A stretch of DNA of 64,000 bases from Montifringilla adamsi (GCA_017590115.1 JAGGNK010007559.1:1364620-1428619), one strand, 5' to 3'; shown: positions 42,506 to 53,795, numbered from the stretch's first letter. Program-made: numbers and translations. The notes: generated by a model from the letters alone, not told the origin.

Positions 42506-44430
42506 CCCAGTTTTCTGTTCCACTCAAAGGGAAGTCATTTACAAGGAATCCCTTTCTCAATTCCCCACATTTAGGCCTCCCCAGCCGTTCCTGGCTCAAG
42601 CCCTGCCCTGCTCGATGCTCCTGGAGGGTTTTTGGTGCCACTCTCCAGCTTTGGGCACCCAAAAGGGACAAAGAGCCCCAAATCCACTCCCCTCTGAACA
42701 CATAATTCCAGGTGAGTCCTGAATTTTCCCACTTTTCCCCAGCCCCTCACCCTGACCCCAGGGCCCTTCTGCTGCAGCTGAGAGGGAATTTTGCCTCTTG
42801 ATCCAGCAGAGAATTCCGGGTGGCAATTAAGCAGAATTTTGCTGTGCTAATTTCCCTCTGCTGGCTTCTGTCATTATTTTTTTATAGGAATGGGTGTGTT
42901 CCCAGCTTTTCTGCTGTGCCAGCGTGGGAGAGGTGCCCTGGCACACCTGGCTTTGCTCTGTGCTTTGGGAATTCTCTGGGCACGAGGATGGAGGTGCCCT
43001 GGGGGCTCCCCGAGGGCTGCAGTTTTTGCATCCCCCAATCCTGAGCCTCCAAAATTCCTCCTTTAAGGAGCAAACCCTGGAGCATCCCGGGGCTCACAGG
43101 GAGTGATAGCACTTGGAAAAGGAGATTCCTGCCCTTGGGAAGCACGGCTGGGTCATGCCAGGGCAGGTTTGGCTGCTCTTGGCTGAGTCCCACCAGCATC
43201 TCCAGGACCAGCAGTTCCCATTGCACTGGGAGGACAATTCTGGGGCTGATGGGCCTCACCGTGACCTGCTGGGATCATGGGCAAGGAGATTTCTCCCTTT
43301 CCTCAGGGATATCAGATCCTTTGGGATAAGAAGATAAAGATTGTGGTGGTTGGGAGCTCTGCAGGGAGGTAGGATCCCGTCAGGCTCCGCTCGCACTGCA
43401 TCCAGCTCTGCCTCAGCTCGTTCCAGGGATTTCATTCCTTCATTTTCCGTGGAAGGGAGGAAGGGACAGAGGGGAGAAGTGGGAGGAACAGAGAATTAAT
43501 CAGCTTAGGGTCAGCACAGGAAAAAACACTGCTTAAATGGGTAATCCCTGGGCTGGAAATCAGCTCAGAGCTGCGAAATCAATGCGCAGCCGGATGGGTT
43601 TTGCTCCTTCCCTCCCTCCTTCCCACCTCCAAGGACAGGGGGTAGGGACAGGCCAGGACTCCAGCGTGGCTTTTGCACCCTTGTTTGGTGTCACTCCCTG
43701 ATCCAGAGCTTTCCAGAGAGCACCTTGCCCCAGATGTGTGGGTTTGGGGCACCCCCAGGCCGTGGGGAGCAGAGCTGGTCCCTGGGATGGGATCCTGTGG
43801 GATGCACAGCCAAAGCCATCCCCTCCCTGGGGACAAACACGGGGGGTTTGCAGCTCTTCCCACCCTGGAAGCAGTTAATTATGCACTGGAATGGGAGATA
43901 GGTGTGGGAATGAGGAGGGGAAAATCCCTGTAATCCCTTTTATCCTGGAGATCCAATCCCTGCCTCAGCTCTGTGGGTGCAGGAGGTGCCTCAGAGCATC
44001 CCTGTGATGCCTTGGAAAGGCTGAGCTGGAGCAGAGGCTGGACAGAGCTAAAGAATAAAGCAGGGATTCCTGCTCAGGGAATGTCCCTGCACGGCTCAGG
44101 CCCATCCCTCAGCCTGGCAGGGGTTTGTCACTGTGGGGACACTTGAATAAATGACCCAGAACTGTCAGCAGGTGCCAGAGCCTTCCTAAAACCTGGGGCA
44201 GCGTGGGCTGGCCCCGGCTGATGTCACCCCGTGCTTGTCATCCTTCTCAAAAATGAAGGGGAATGGGACTTTCTTCATTCCTGGCCCTGCCTGCCAGGCC
44301 CGGTGACACCTCTGGGGCTCTGCAGAGCCAGGGTGGCCTTTTCCTGCGGGGAGGGAGGGGAAATTGCTGGAAAGAGCAGGAGGCAGAACAGGTTGGAGTG
44401 TGTCAACGAGAGTCCTCAGGGGTGTGCCTG
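42506..44430. other. Unassigned DNA
   Basis: An AT-richer piece at 42830-42895 (GGCAATTAAGCAG, GCTAATTTCCC, CATTATTTTTTTATAGG) and a repeat-poor segment at 43380-43615 are the only departures from ordinary sequence. Confidence 0.4.
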
Positions 44431-45077
44431 GGGGGAAGGTGAGAAGTTCTATTTTTAGAAGTTCCACCTGTGCTCAGGTTTGGGGGCTTGGTCAGGGCTG
44501 GAATTTGAGGAGGAAGCTGTGGATGGAGCTGGGAGCAGGGGCTGCCATGCTCTGAGGGCATCCCTCTGGGAATGAGCCAGAAGTCTCCCAGGCCATCCCT
44601 GGATCTGCCCTGGCCCATCCCTGGGCTGTCCTGGGCTCCTTCCTGCAGCTCCTCCTGCACCTCTGAGGTTTGTGTGGTGACATCTCAGGGCAGCTCTCCA
44701 CCCCCCCGGGATATTTTGGGGTTAAAGAGGCAGCGTTTGGGGGGGGGGTGGGGGGAAGGTGAGAAGTTCTATTTTTAGAAGTTCCACCTGTGCTCAGGTT
44801 TGGGGGCTTGGTCAGGGCTGGAATTTGAGGAGGAAGCTGTGGATGGAGCTGGGAGCAGGGGCTGCCATGCTCTGAGGGCATCCCTCTGGGAATGAGCCAG
44901 AAGTCTCCCAGGCCATCCCTGGATCTGCCCTGGCCCATCCCTGGGCTGTCCTGGGCTCCTTCCTGCAGCTCCTCCTGCACCTCTGAGGTTTGTGTGGTGA
45001 CATCTCAGGGCAGCTCTCCACCCCCCCGGGATATTTTGGGGTTAAAGAGGCAGCGTTTGGGGGGGGGGGGGGGGGTC
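44431..45077. repeat. Identical 320-bp tandem duplication with G-run junctions
   Basis: Unit 1 is about 44431-44750 and unit 2 about 44751-45070. GAGAAGTTCTATTTTTAG begins at 44441 and 44761. I see no substitution between the units apart from the length of the terminal G runs, the second of which has 17 consecutive Gs (45059-45075). Each unit ends GGCAGCGTTTG plus poly(G). Identity implies a very recent duplication, or an assembly error at the G runs. Confidence 0.96.
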
Positions 45078-45137
45078 TCATCCAGTCTGACCCCCAGCAC
45101 TGAGCATCCCCCATGCCCCGGGGGCTCGGGAAGGTGT

Positions 45138-45171
45138 CCGTGAGTCACAGGCGGCTCTGGGTGACTCACGG
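45138..45171. promoter_or_regulatory. Perfect 11-bp inverted repeat of two AP-1 sites
   Basis: CCGTGAGTCAC (45138-45148) and GTGACTCACGG (45161-45171) are exact reverse complements separated by 12 bases. Each arm contains a perfect AP-1/NF-E2 heptamer (TGAGTCA, TGACTCA), with centres about two helical turns apart. A further GTTACTCATTAAC lies at about 45188. Likely a bZIP-bound element; it could also form a hairpin in RNA. Confidence 0.5.
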
Positions 45172-45451
45172 AGCCGTCTGGGTCAGGGTTACTCATTAAC
45201 ACCTTCCCAGCACGGGTGGCCTGGGAACAAAGCTCTCCTCCAGCCCCGGAGCTGTAACCACACCTCTGCCGGGGCTGGGGCTGGGGATAATCCTCGGGAC
45301 AGGCTCTGGGAATTGGGCTCAGGGCAGCTGTGGCTGTGGCGAGGAGCTCCTGAGCCTGGCTGAGCCTTCCGGGCTGGTTCAGCTCCTCCCGCAGTGGGGC
45401 AGCTGCTCCAGCCCTGGACAGCACTGGGGACACACAGGAGCCCACAGAGAA

Positions 45452-45566
45452 GCTGCCCCATCCCTGGAAGTGTTCCAGGGAGCTTGGAGCAGCCTGGGAC
45501 AGTGGGATGTGGCAGGGGGTGACCCTGGATGAATTTTAAGGTCCTTTCCCCCCCAAACCATTCCCT
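45452..45566 (+). mobile_element. CR1 LINE, 3' fragment
   Basis: CCCATCCCTGGAAGTGTTCC, GGAGCTTGGAGCAGCCTGGG and TTTAAGGTCCTTTCCC, with a CCAAACCATTCC terminus, forward orientation. Confidence 0.9.
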
Positions 45567-45776
45567 GAGTCCACAGTGCAGCACGTCCCGCTGTGCTGGT
45601 GGTGGAGGAGGCAGTGTGGCGAGGGTTTCTTCCCAAGGATCCCAAATTCCCAGCCCAGGTCACCTCCTGGGCAGGCTGGGTACATCAGCTGGCCCAGCCT
45701 GGGCGGCTCTGCCTGTGGGGGAGCAGGGAGGAAGGAGCTGGAAGCATCCCCTTGTGAGATGGGACACGTGTGACAC

Positions 45777-45855
45777 TCAGGGAGGGATGGACACAGGGAG
45801 AGAGGGGTGGGAATAGGGAGAGAGGGATGGACACAGGGAGAGAAGGGTGGACACA
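45777..45855. repeat. Minisatellite (GGGAGAGAGGGATGGACACA)
   Basis: Four units of about 20 bases with small variations. Confidence 0.92.
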
Positions 45856-46726
45856 GACATGCCAGGACTTCCCTTTTCCAGTTTTTTGGGGCCAGGCTGA
45901 GCCCAGCCTGGGTGTGGGTGCAGGGCCAGGGCACGATGTGCTGAGGCAGCTCTGCTGGGAGCAGTTCCTGCAGTGGGGCTGTGGCTCTCCAGCTGCATTT
46001 TTGTCAATCCAGCCCTTTGGATGTAAGAATTGCAGCAGTAAAAGCGGAATTGGGGCATGTCTGAGCAGACCCAGGGGTCTGAGGGAGCAGCAGGGAGGTG
46101 GGAGCTGCCAGAATCCTGTCCCTGCCTCTTGGATCCCTTTCCTGTTTGGCTTTGCTGCCCACACAGTTTGTGCTCTCGCTGTCTGTGGATGCTCCCACCT
46201 TCCACAACCAAAATTCCCGTTTTCTTCCTGCACTTCACTCTGCTCCTGGAGAACAGGGGTTTGGGGAGGGCAGGAGGCAGATCCCATCCCAAAATGTGCA
46301 GGTCCTGTCCTGCTGCAGACCCAGCACCTCCTCTGTTGCTCGGGGTGGATCCTCTCCTCCTGTGGGATGCTGCTGAGCCCTCGTTCCCTCCCTGCTCTCC
46401 TGGGATGTTGTGGGGGCTCCTAGAGAGGACAAAAACCCCGGGGCTGGTGGCCAGGAGACGCTGGTGGCTCGCAGTGTGTGGCCTGGCTGTGCTGCTCCTC
46501 CTTGGGGCTCAGGGAAGCAGATGGTCCCTCCTGGGGAATGGGGGAGGAACGGGAAAATCTGCACCTGAAATCTGCCTGGCTGGGGGGGGGCACTGGGGAA
46601 GGAGCGGGATTTTGTAGGGCAGGGGGGTCTGGGTGGGGGAGAGTGAAGGGCTCTGTCCTGCGGGTTAGACTGGGACACTGAACAGGGGTCACACATTCAG
46701 GACGTGCTGGTGTTCCCAGGACGGGC

Positions 46727-46865
46727 AGGGGACATCGCTCCCGGTGTGTCCCTGCCCGCAGTGCTGTGCTGATGTCCCCAGGACAGGACAGGCAGGGGAC
46801 ATCGCTCCTGGTGTGTCCAGTGCTGTGATGTCCCCAGGACAGGACAGGCAGGGGACATCGCTCCG
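46727..46865. repeat. ~65-bp tandem repeat
   Basis: GACAGGCAGGGGACATCGCTCC then GGTGTGTCC and GTGCTGTG recurs about 2.5 times, joined by CTGATGTCCCCAGGACAGGA. Confidence 0.9.
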
Positions 46866-47125
46866 TGCCTCTGTGCCCGCAGTGCCGGCGCTCCCTGCCC
46901 CATCCCCGCGGAGCCCCGGCCGCATCCCGCGCTGCCCGCAGGCTGCTCCGGGGTGGAGGCGGCAGGAAGCGCTTTGATGTGCGGGTGTTGCCCGCGTTGG
47001 AGCCCGAGATAACAGATCAGAGCAGCCCCGGGCTGCGCTATCGCCCCGTGCCCTCTGATCGCTCCCGGCCGCGGCGCTTCAAACGCGGCTCGCTCTGCCC
47101 GGGCACTCCCTGCGCCCCGGCTGGG
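46866..47125. promoter_or_regulatory. CpG-rich island
   Basis: Dense CpG including CCGCGGAGCCCCGGCCGC and CTCCCGGCCGCGGCGC. CCCGAGATAACAGATCAG at 47001-47018 is a GATA-containing core. No TATA or CCAAT motif, so orientation cannot be assigned. The 212-codon plus frame starting at 46865 is a composition effect that runs on into the repeats. Confidence 0.4.
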
Positions 47126-47194
47126 CTGGAGCTCCGGGACACCCTGAGGCCATGTGGGCTGCCAGCCGAGGGCTTGGATCCTCTGGATGTTCTC

Positions 47195-47610
47195 CTCGGG
47201 CACTGGGTGCCTCTGGGGTGTCACCAGTGTCCCTGCCTGTCCCACATCCCAGAGCTTGGGAGGTTGGGGTTGGTGCCCGCAAACCCCGGGGATGCTCATG
47301 GGGTGCCACCAGCAATGTTTGAGCTCCCTGTCTGTCCCAGATCCTGCTCGTCTGTGCTCCCCAGAGCCTGGGAATTCAGGGTTGATGCTCATGAGGTGCC
47401 TCTGGACCTTCTTAGGGGGCACTGGGTGCCTCTGGAATGTCACCAGTGTCCCTGCCTGTCCCACATCCTGCTGTGCACAGGTCCCCATCCCCTGGGAATT
47501 TAGGATTGGCACCCTGCAAACCCCAGTGATGCTGATGAGGTGCCTCTGGACCTTTCTAGGGGGCACTGGGTGCCTCTGGGATTCCACCACTGATGTTTGA
47601 GCTCCCTGCC
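47195..47610. repeat. Degenerate higher-order repeat
   Basis: GGGCACTGGGTGCCTCTGG occurs at about 47198, 47417 and 47561, with shared CACCAGTGTCCCTGCCTGTC, CAAACCCC..GATGCT and GATGTTTGAGCTCCCTG-type blocks in variable order. The period is irregular (about 220 then 144), suggesting successive deletions. Confidence 0.85.
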
Positions 47611-47955
47611 CATCCCAGATCCCACTGTGCAGTGATCTCCAGCCCCTGGAATTCGAGGTCAGTGCCCTGCAGGGCTCCATGGTGCCCAGGGGGCAGGAGG
47701 TGTTGGGGCAGGCAGGAGAATTTGCAGCTCTCAGCTATGGTCACCAGCAGCCTGTGGGAGTGCTCAGGAGAGGCTGGGGGAGAGGAGGAGGAGGAGGGTT
47801 TGGGGCTGCTGTTCCATCTCCTCCTTCCACATCACCCAAATCCTGGATTTGGTGCTGAGGGAGGATCAGCCCCTGCTCCAGCCCAGCCTGGACTTTCCAT
47901 TAACCCTGCTTTTCCTTCACAGGGTCTGTGCTGGAGGCTTGGGGTGAGGGACACA

Positions 47956-48078
47956 GGGACAGCCAGGACAGCCAGGAGCAGCTCCTGAGGCCAGGATGGA
48001 CATTGCAGCTGGAGCAGAGGGACAGCCGGGACAGCCAGGAGCAGCTCCTGAGGCCAGCGCAGACACTGCAGCTGCAGC
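47956..48078. repeat. 63-bp tandem duplication
   Basis: GGGACAGCCAGGACAGCCAG at 47956 recurs as GGGACAGCCGGGACAGCCAG at 48019. Both are followed by GAGCAGCTCCTGAGGCCAG. The 63-base period keeps frame but lies in no supported gene. Confidence 0.92.
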
Positions 48079-48262
48079 TCAGTACCAGCAGCTCCCCTGG
48101 GCAGCCATGGACCATCAGGGCTGGGAGAGGCTCTTCCCTGAGCTCCAGAAGCAAACCCAGCTCCACACAGCTCCTGCCCAGCCTGGCTGGGCTGCACATC
48201 CCTCCAGGAGCTGAGCTCCTCCACGTGGAACTCACAGGACTCATGAGCAGTTTTCTGCTGGA

Positions 48263-48746
48263 CTTTGGGAATTATCCTTTGGGATCCTGCCCACAGATGG
48301 ATGGATGGATGGTGAAGAGCTCCTAGCTCAGGCAAGAGCTCAGTGCTTTTCTCTGGCAAGGACCAAGCACTTGCTTGGTTTCCAGTGGATATTTTTGGTC
48401 TTCATTTTTACCCCTCTGCTCTTTTTTTTGCTGTTTTTTGGGGTTTTGGGTGTTTCCTGAGGATGCTGGAACTGCAGTGGATCCCGTGGTGGGGACTGGA
48501 GGCTTTGGGAATTATCCTTTGGGATCCTGCCCATAGATGGATGGATGGATGCATGGTGAAGAGCTCCTAGCTCAGGCAAGAGCTCAGTGCTTTTCTCTGG
48601 CAAGGACCAAGCACTTGCTTGGTTTCCAGTGGATATTTTTGGTCTTCATTTTTACCCCTCTGCTCTTTTTTTTGCTGTTTTTTGGGGTTTTGGGTGTTTC
48701 CTGAGGATGCTGGAACTGCAGTGGATCCCGTGGTGGGGACTGGAGC
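48263..48746. repeat. 240/244-bp tandem duplication
   Basis: CTTTGGGAATTATCCTTTGG begins at 48263 and 48503. The units share everything through GTGGTGGGGACTGGAG, apart from one C/T difference (CCCACAG/CCCATAG) and a 4-base insertion in the GGAT microsatellite. The second unit ends at 48746. Recent duplication; the duplicated peptide frames are side effects. Confidence 0.95.
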
Positions 48747-49179
48747 CTTTGGAGGAGCAGGAGCTGAGCTGCTGCTGGGGTTTCAGACTGGCAGAGGCTC
48801 ATCCTGTGCTGGGTGGCCTCAGGAGGGTCCTTGTGCCACAGCTGGAGCATCCCAGTGGATCCCAGTGCAGCTGGGACTGTGGAGCAGGAGCAGGGGGAAG
48901 CCAAACCCCAGCGAGGGCAATGTCACAGTGAGGGGAATGTCACCCTCAGACACAATTAAATTGCATTTAATAAACCCCTTTGGCTCTGTGAGTGCTTTTC
49001 CATTTGCCATGTTTCCAGGGGGTTTTGGGGATGCCTTGGATTGTCCAGGAAACCTTGAGAAGCTCCTGTCCTAACAAAGCCAGCCCAGGAGTTTAACACC
49101 TTCATTCTGCAGGAAAGTTCTCCCCTGTCCTTTCCCTCTTCCCTTTCCAGCCTTTAACCACCACTGCCATCCCTCCTGC

Positions 49180-49390
49180 TCCAAAAGCCACTGAAATGCA
49201 AATTATTTCCCCTAAAATCCTGTTGTTAATTGTGCCTGGATCCTGTTCCCTCCTACCCTGTAAGCACCGGAAGGTGCCCTGTGGAAATAGAACATGAAAG
49301 GGATATTTATGTAGTGGAAATATCCGTTTATGATAATTATTTTTTAGGATTTTGAACATTATTTAACATAAAAAGGGGTCCTGTCATAAG
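49180..49390. promoter_or_regulatory. AT-rich island with octamer motif
   Basis: Perfect octamer ATGCAAAT at 49196-49203, then TGTTGTTAATTGTGCC, GATATTTATGTAGTGG, TTTATGATAATTATTTT and AACATTATTTAACAT. It is repeat-free and strongly AT-rich against GC-rich flanks, the texture of a conserved element. The minus-strand frame across it has no exon signal. Confidence 0.35.
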
Positions 49391-49464
49391 AAAAGCACAG
49401 TGCCCTCATGAGCATGGATTCAGAATCATTATTTGGGAGCAGCCAGGGTGACTGGAAGTTTCTG

Positions 49465-49565
49465 CCAGGATCATTTAGGTTGGAAAAGGTTTCCAGGATT
49501 GAGTCCAAGCTGTGGCTGATCCCCACCGTGTCCATTAAACCAGAGCATCTGTGCCATCCTTTCCC
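49465..49565 (-). mobile_element. Diverged CR1 fragment
   Basis: GGATCATTTAGGTTGGAAAAGG, then TTCCAGGATTGAGTCCAAGC and a TCCATTAAACCAGAGCATC segment resemble the reverse complement of the CR1 terminus that reads TTGGACTCGATGATCTTAG. More decayed than the other copies. Confidence 0.6.
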
Positions 49566-50261
49566 AACACAGAATCCTGCATGGATGCATGGATGGGCAC
49601 AGGGACAGGTCCAGGGGTGGACTGTGAGGGATATGGCATGTGGGATTTTTGGGGTTCCTGAGGAATATTCCCCTCAAAGGCCTTTGGATGCCCCAGCCCC
49701 GAGCAAACACAGCCAGGGAAGGGTGGGACCTTCCTGGGTGAGCAGCTGGAAGAGCAGCCTGGCCTTCCTGCCAGGAAACCCAGCCTGGGTGCAGGAGGGA
49801 TCCATGGATTTATGGGTTTGCTTTCCAAATGCAAACATTAACCCTCACTGGGCAGGCCCAGGGCAGGAATTCTGATGTCCTGCACGGAATTCCCTGGCTG
49901 CTCCTCCGGGCTGGGAGTGCTTTGGGATGTTCCCAGTGCTCTGTAGGGTGCCAGAGCCCCTCTCTGAGGAAGGGCTGGAACCCCATCCCCGAGGAATGGG
50001 AATTACCCCAAAGCTACCCCAAGCTAAGCTCATTTTCCCTCTAAGCTCCTGTGCTTTGGTCGCCCTCAAGGAGAGGAAATTCTGCTGACAGAATTCTGCT
50101 CCCTTCCACCAGAGCTTTTGTGGAGCCATGAGCAGGATGAGGCACCCCAGCTCCAGCTCTGGGAGCCCTGCTCCTGCTCCCTGCTGCTCCTGCTGATGTT
50201 TTCCGGGTGCTTGGAATGGCAGAACCTTTCCCGAGCATGGCCTGACGTCCTCCCCCTCTCC
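49566..50261. other. Unassigned DNA
   Basis: No feature recognised. Confidence 0.5.
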
Positions 50262-50460
50262 AAATTAAGTGCCAGCCCTGCCTCAGCCTAATTAAAACCA
50301 GCAATGAGGACTGGGCCAGGCTGTAAAATTCTAGGACAGTTTTATGTGGAGCAATTAAAAGGAAGGTAAAAAAAAAATTGTTAAGAAATTAAACACTAAT
50401 TACTTTTTTTTTTTTTTTTTTTTCATAATTTTCTTTTTTTTTTTTTTTTTTGGCCAGCTG
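50262..50460. promoter_or_regulatory. AT-rich island with two poly(T) tracts
   Basis: CAAATTAAGTGCC, GCCTAATTAAAACC, AGCAATTAAAAGG and AACACTAATTAC lead into T20 (50404-50423) and T18 (50434-50451) separated by CATAATTTTC. It could be a conserved element beside homopolymers or the tail of an old retrocopy on the minus strand. Confidence 0.35.
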
Positions 50461-51594
50461 AGCTGTTTTGGCAGTGGGGCTGTGAGGGGGATGCAAAACC
50501 TGGGATGGTCGGGTCCCTGCTGCCATAAATCTGCTGCATCAAATGTTCCCCTGCTTCTGAGCCCTGTAACTCATCTGCTGCCAATTAACCTAAATCACGT
50601 TTTTTCAATTAAAATTCGAGGCCTGATGGCAGAGCCTGGTGGGGAGGGGGGGGGAAGAGCCTGGGCTTCAGCGAGGTGGAAATATCTGTTTTAAAAGGTG
50701 TGATCCCATGTTAGTGTTTTCCCTGTAAAATGGGATGTAAATGCCTGGGCAGCTCTGAGGATCCTGGGGGCATTTCCAGGGAATCCCACCTGGGGAGTTT
50801 GGAGTGATGCCACCTCCTGCCTGCAGGAAAACTCCCTTGGGATGGAATTTTTGCCTGGGATGGACATTTCCAGGCAGGGGCTGCCTGAGGGCTGCGGGGA
50901 AGGTGCAGATCCCAATCCCGGAGTTTGGGGTGGGAATGGTGCCTTGTGTAACACCTGGATAATTGGCCTTGGATGGGGAAGGAAGCTGCTGCTTCCTCTC
51001 TCTGTGTCTGGTCTTGCTCCCGAGCGTTTTCTCTGGTGCTTGGAAAAGGAAAACAGGCACTGAAGTGTTGGGAAAGAGGGGAGGAAGGGCAGGGCTTGGA
51101 GCGAATGGTTCCTTTTGTACCTGCAGCCACCCTGCCTTAAAAATCCCCACAAAGGGGGATAAACCTTCCCAGGCTGGAAGGAGAAGGTGAGGAGCTGCTC
51201 CTGGCCCCAGGAGGAGGAAATATTCAAATTCCCTGCTTCCCTGCACTCCTCCTGGAGCTTGGTCCCTGCAGGGAATGTTGGGAATGGGTGGCCCATAAAT
51301 CCTGGGGGTGCAGACACAGAAATCCCCCTGGATAATTCCGTGGAATGGAGTTTTCATCTTCCTGCGTAGAAATTGAGCTTCACCCCCCTGGTTCCAGGCT
51401 CTGCAGGAGCTTTATGGGTGGGGAGGACACTCGTGGTCTTCCTACCTCTCCCCACAGCAGGATGTGCTTCCAAAAACCTCTGGAGACCCCACGGTGTCAT
51501 CCTGTAATTCCAATTATTCCCCCATCCGCCCCCAAAAATCGCCCAGGGCTCCTTGTTCCTCCGACAAGCCCCTGCAGGTTTTCCTCTTAGGAAA
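50461..51594. other. Unassigned DNA
   Basis: CACGTTTTTTCAATTAAAATTCG at about 50598 is the only AT-rich pocket. Minus frames of 139-229 codons at 50668-51357 overlap in different phases and have no domain. Confidence 0.5.
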
Positions 51595-51870
51595 CCCAGG
51601 CTGGTTTATTAATACCCGTAATGTTAATTGCTGTAATTGGGAGGCTGGCTGCCCGCTGCCGGGGATGTGGGTGTGGAAACTGCAGGAATGTTCTCCCGGA
51701 GAGGGGAGGACGCTCCTGTGGTTATTGTGGTGATGGGGTTGTGGCTTTGGGCTCCGGTGCTGAAAGAAGGCTGAGAAACCCAAATGGATCTCCTTGGTTT
51801 AGGCTAAAAATACATCCCAGCGGGATTCACATGGTAATTAGTGCCTTCTAATTAACCGGCGCCTCAGGGA
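51595..51870. promoter_or_regulatory. Candidate conserved non-coding islands
   Basis: GGTTTATTAATACCCG, AATGTTAATTGCTGTAATTGG and, 200 bases on, CACATGGTAATTAGTGCC and TTCTAATTAACCGGCGCC: five TAAT-type cores in two clumps. Confidence 0.33.
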
Positions 51871-52335
51871 AAGGTGGTGATTCCTAGGGCTTTGGATCAG
51901 TGATCACCCTGCACCCCAGAGGAGCCCCAGGGATGCATCCACCCCAGCCTGGCAATGCCAGCCCTGGACCCAGCCGAGGGTTCTTGGCTCATGGGGAGGA
52001 TTATTCCAAGCGCAGAACGAAGCATTTCCTGATTTCCCTCCTCTCAGTGACGAGAACAACCCTTGCCCTTGCCCAGCCGGTGGAATTCCTGTCGGGAAAG
52101 GGCAGGGAGCAGGGGAGGGGGGCAGTAAATCTGATTTAATCGCGGTGACACGGCCCGGGGGGGTTAATCTGCTCAGGGCAGTGCCAGGCACGGGCGCTCC
52201 CCAGCCAGGGGGTCCCGGGGTGGGAGAGGGAAAAGGAGAGGCCTGGAGGTCCTCAGCTCTACAATGAGCTTTTGGGAAGGCTCTGCTTTTCCCACTGGAG
52301 GTGCTGGGATCCGGGCAAAGGGAGGGTTTGGTGGG

Positions 52336-52462
52336 AATGGCCATCCCTGGAGTGTTCAGGGTTGGATGGGCTTGGAGCAGCCTGGGAGACGTGGAGGTGT
52401 CCCTGCCCCTGGAGCAGCTGAGCTTTGAGCCCAGCCCAAACCATTCCAGGATCTTGTGTCTC
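52336..52462 (+). mobile_element. CR1 fragment
   Basis: GGCCATCCCTGGAGTGTTCAGG, GATGGGCTTGGAGCAGCCTGG, GAGGTGTCCCTGCCCCTGG and CCAAACCATTCCAGGATCTTGTG, forward orientation. Confidence 0.87.
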
Positions 52463-52601
52463 TCGTGTGGATCCTGATGGAGAAACCTCTTCCCTCCTCT
52501 CCTGAGAAACATCCATCCCAGGCCTGCTGCTGTTCCCTGAGCATTCCCTCAGTGCTTCCCATGTGCTGCTGGGACTTTGTCACCTCTGGGGACAGGCTGG
52601 A

Positions 52602-53007
52602 TGTGGCAGTCATATTTTCTGGGAAAATTCCTTCACCCAGGATTTTTCTCCTGGGAAGCTGAGAAGCCTCAGAGAAAAAGGAAAACAATTCTTCTCTCAT
52701 TTGCTTCTCCTGTGTTTTGCTCTTTTGGAATGTGTTTGGAGATTGTTCACCCACAGGTGATTGTTCCATTGGTTTCATGTGAATTGTTTTGACTCAATGG
52801 CCAATTGGGGCCAAACTATGTCAGACTCTGGAGAGAGTCACAAATTTTCTTTATCTTTTTAGCATTCTGTAAGTATCCTTTCTGTATTCTTTAGTATAGT
52901 ATTTTTTTAATATAATATAGTATCATAAAATAATAAATCAGCCTTCTGAGAACATGGAGTCAGATTCATCATTCCTTTCTTCATCTGGGAACCCCGCAAA
53001 TACAATA
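52602..53007 (+). mobile_element. Solo LTR (family 1) with exact 6-bp target duplication
   Basis: Forward copy of the LTR at 33539: starts TGTGGCAGTCATATTTTCTG and ends GGGAACCCCGCAAATACAATA. It is flanked by GCTGGA at 52596-52601 and 53008-53013, a perfect 6-bp target-site duplication. AATAAATCAGCC (from 52932) holds the polyadenylation hexamer and TATAATATAG lies just upstream. About 406 bases, no internal region, so it probably arose by recombination between the LTRs of a provirus. Confidence 0.92.
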
Positions 53008-53501
53008 GCTGGAGAATTGGGAGAGATTTTTGGGCAGCCCCAGAGGTTTCCTTGGCATGGCTGGAGGAGCACTGGGGATGTGCAAATCCAACCAGGAGCT
53101 CCAAACCACAATGTTTTAAAGACAAAAACCCCAAATCACCCAAGAATCCATTCTGAGGTTCTTTTTGTTTAACTTCTGGGGTTTAAATTAAAAGTGGAGC
53201 TGCTGTTTGCTGGGCAGCTGGGAGGTTTCTGCCAGAGGGAAATCAGATACCCTGGGATTTGTGGGAATTCTGCTGTGGAAGTTGGAGCAGTGAAGGGAGT
53301 GAGCAGCACCTCTGGGGCTGGGGAGAGGGATTTTGGGGGAAGAAGAGTGGGGGACCAGCTCAGGTGGGATGGGACTGGCCAGGCTGGGAGATGGGAGTTT
53401 TTTGGTGGCCATCTTATGGATTTAGGGGTGTTGTGGGTGAGAGTCTTCCAGAGGTCTTGTCCCAGGTGTTGTCCTCTGGAAGAAATCTCTTGGGATGATG
53501 T

Positions 53502-53795
53502 TGTAATTGAGACAGTCACAACACAAAGCAACACACTATTTTCAGAAGGCTTCAGACCTGTTTTTATTCCAGCATGCATGCTTTTTATACATTCTTATAA
53601 CACTCATAAATTTACACTTTACTTGTTGGTCAGGAGAGACAAACAAAGTGCTCATTGGAACAGGCAGGTGCAGGTTTCTCTTAATTCTCCTCCTTTCTTC
53701 CTTGGTTTCTGTGTCAATGACTTTGGTAGAGAATTCTTTCAGGGTTAAACACAGATCCTCTCTGGCTCACAGAAGTCACTGTAGAACCTCTTCCA
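53502..53795 (-). mobile_element. Solo LTR, second family
   Basis: Plus-strand limits TGTAATTGAGACAG ... CCTCTTCCA give canonical TG...CA termini. The reverse complement carries TATAAAAAG followed by GGAATAAAAACAGG, a promoter and polyadenylation signal in the right order. The flanks TGGGATGATGT (53491-53501) and TGGGGTGATGT (53796-53806) match at 10 of 11 bases. CAGAAGGCTT near the 3' part resembles CAGAAGGCTG of family 1, suggesting distant relationship. Confidence 0.75.

Noticed and set aside
46697..47680. 327-codon minus-strand open frame
   Set aside because: Built mostly from the tandem repeats at 46727-46865 and 47195-47610.
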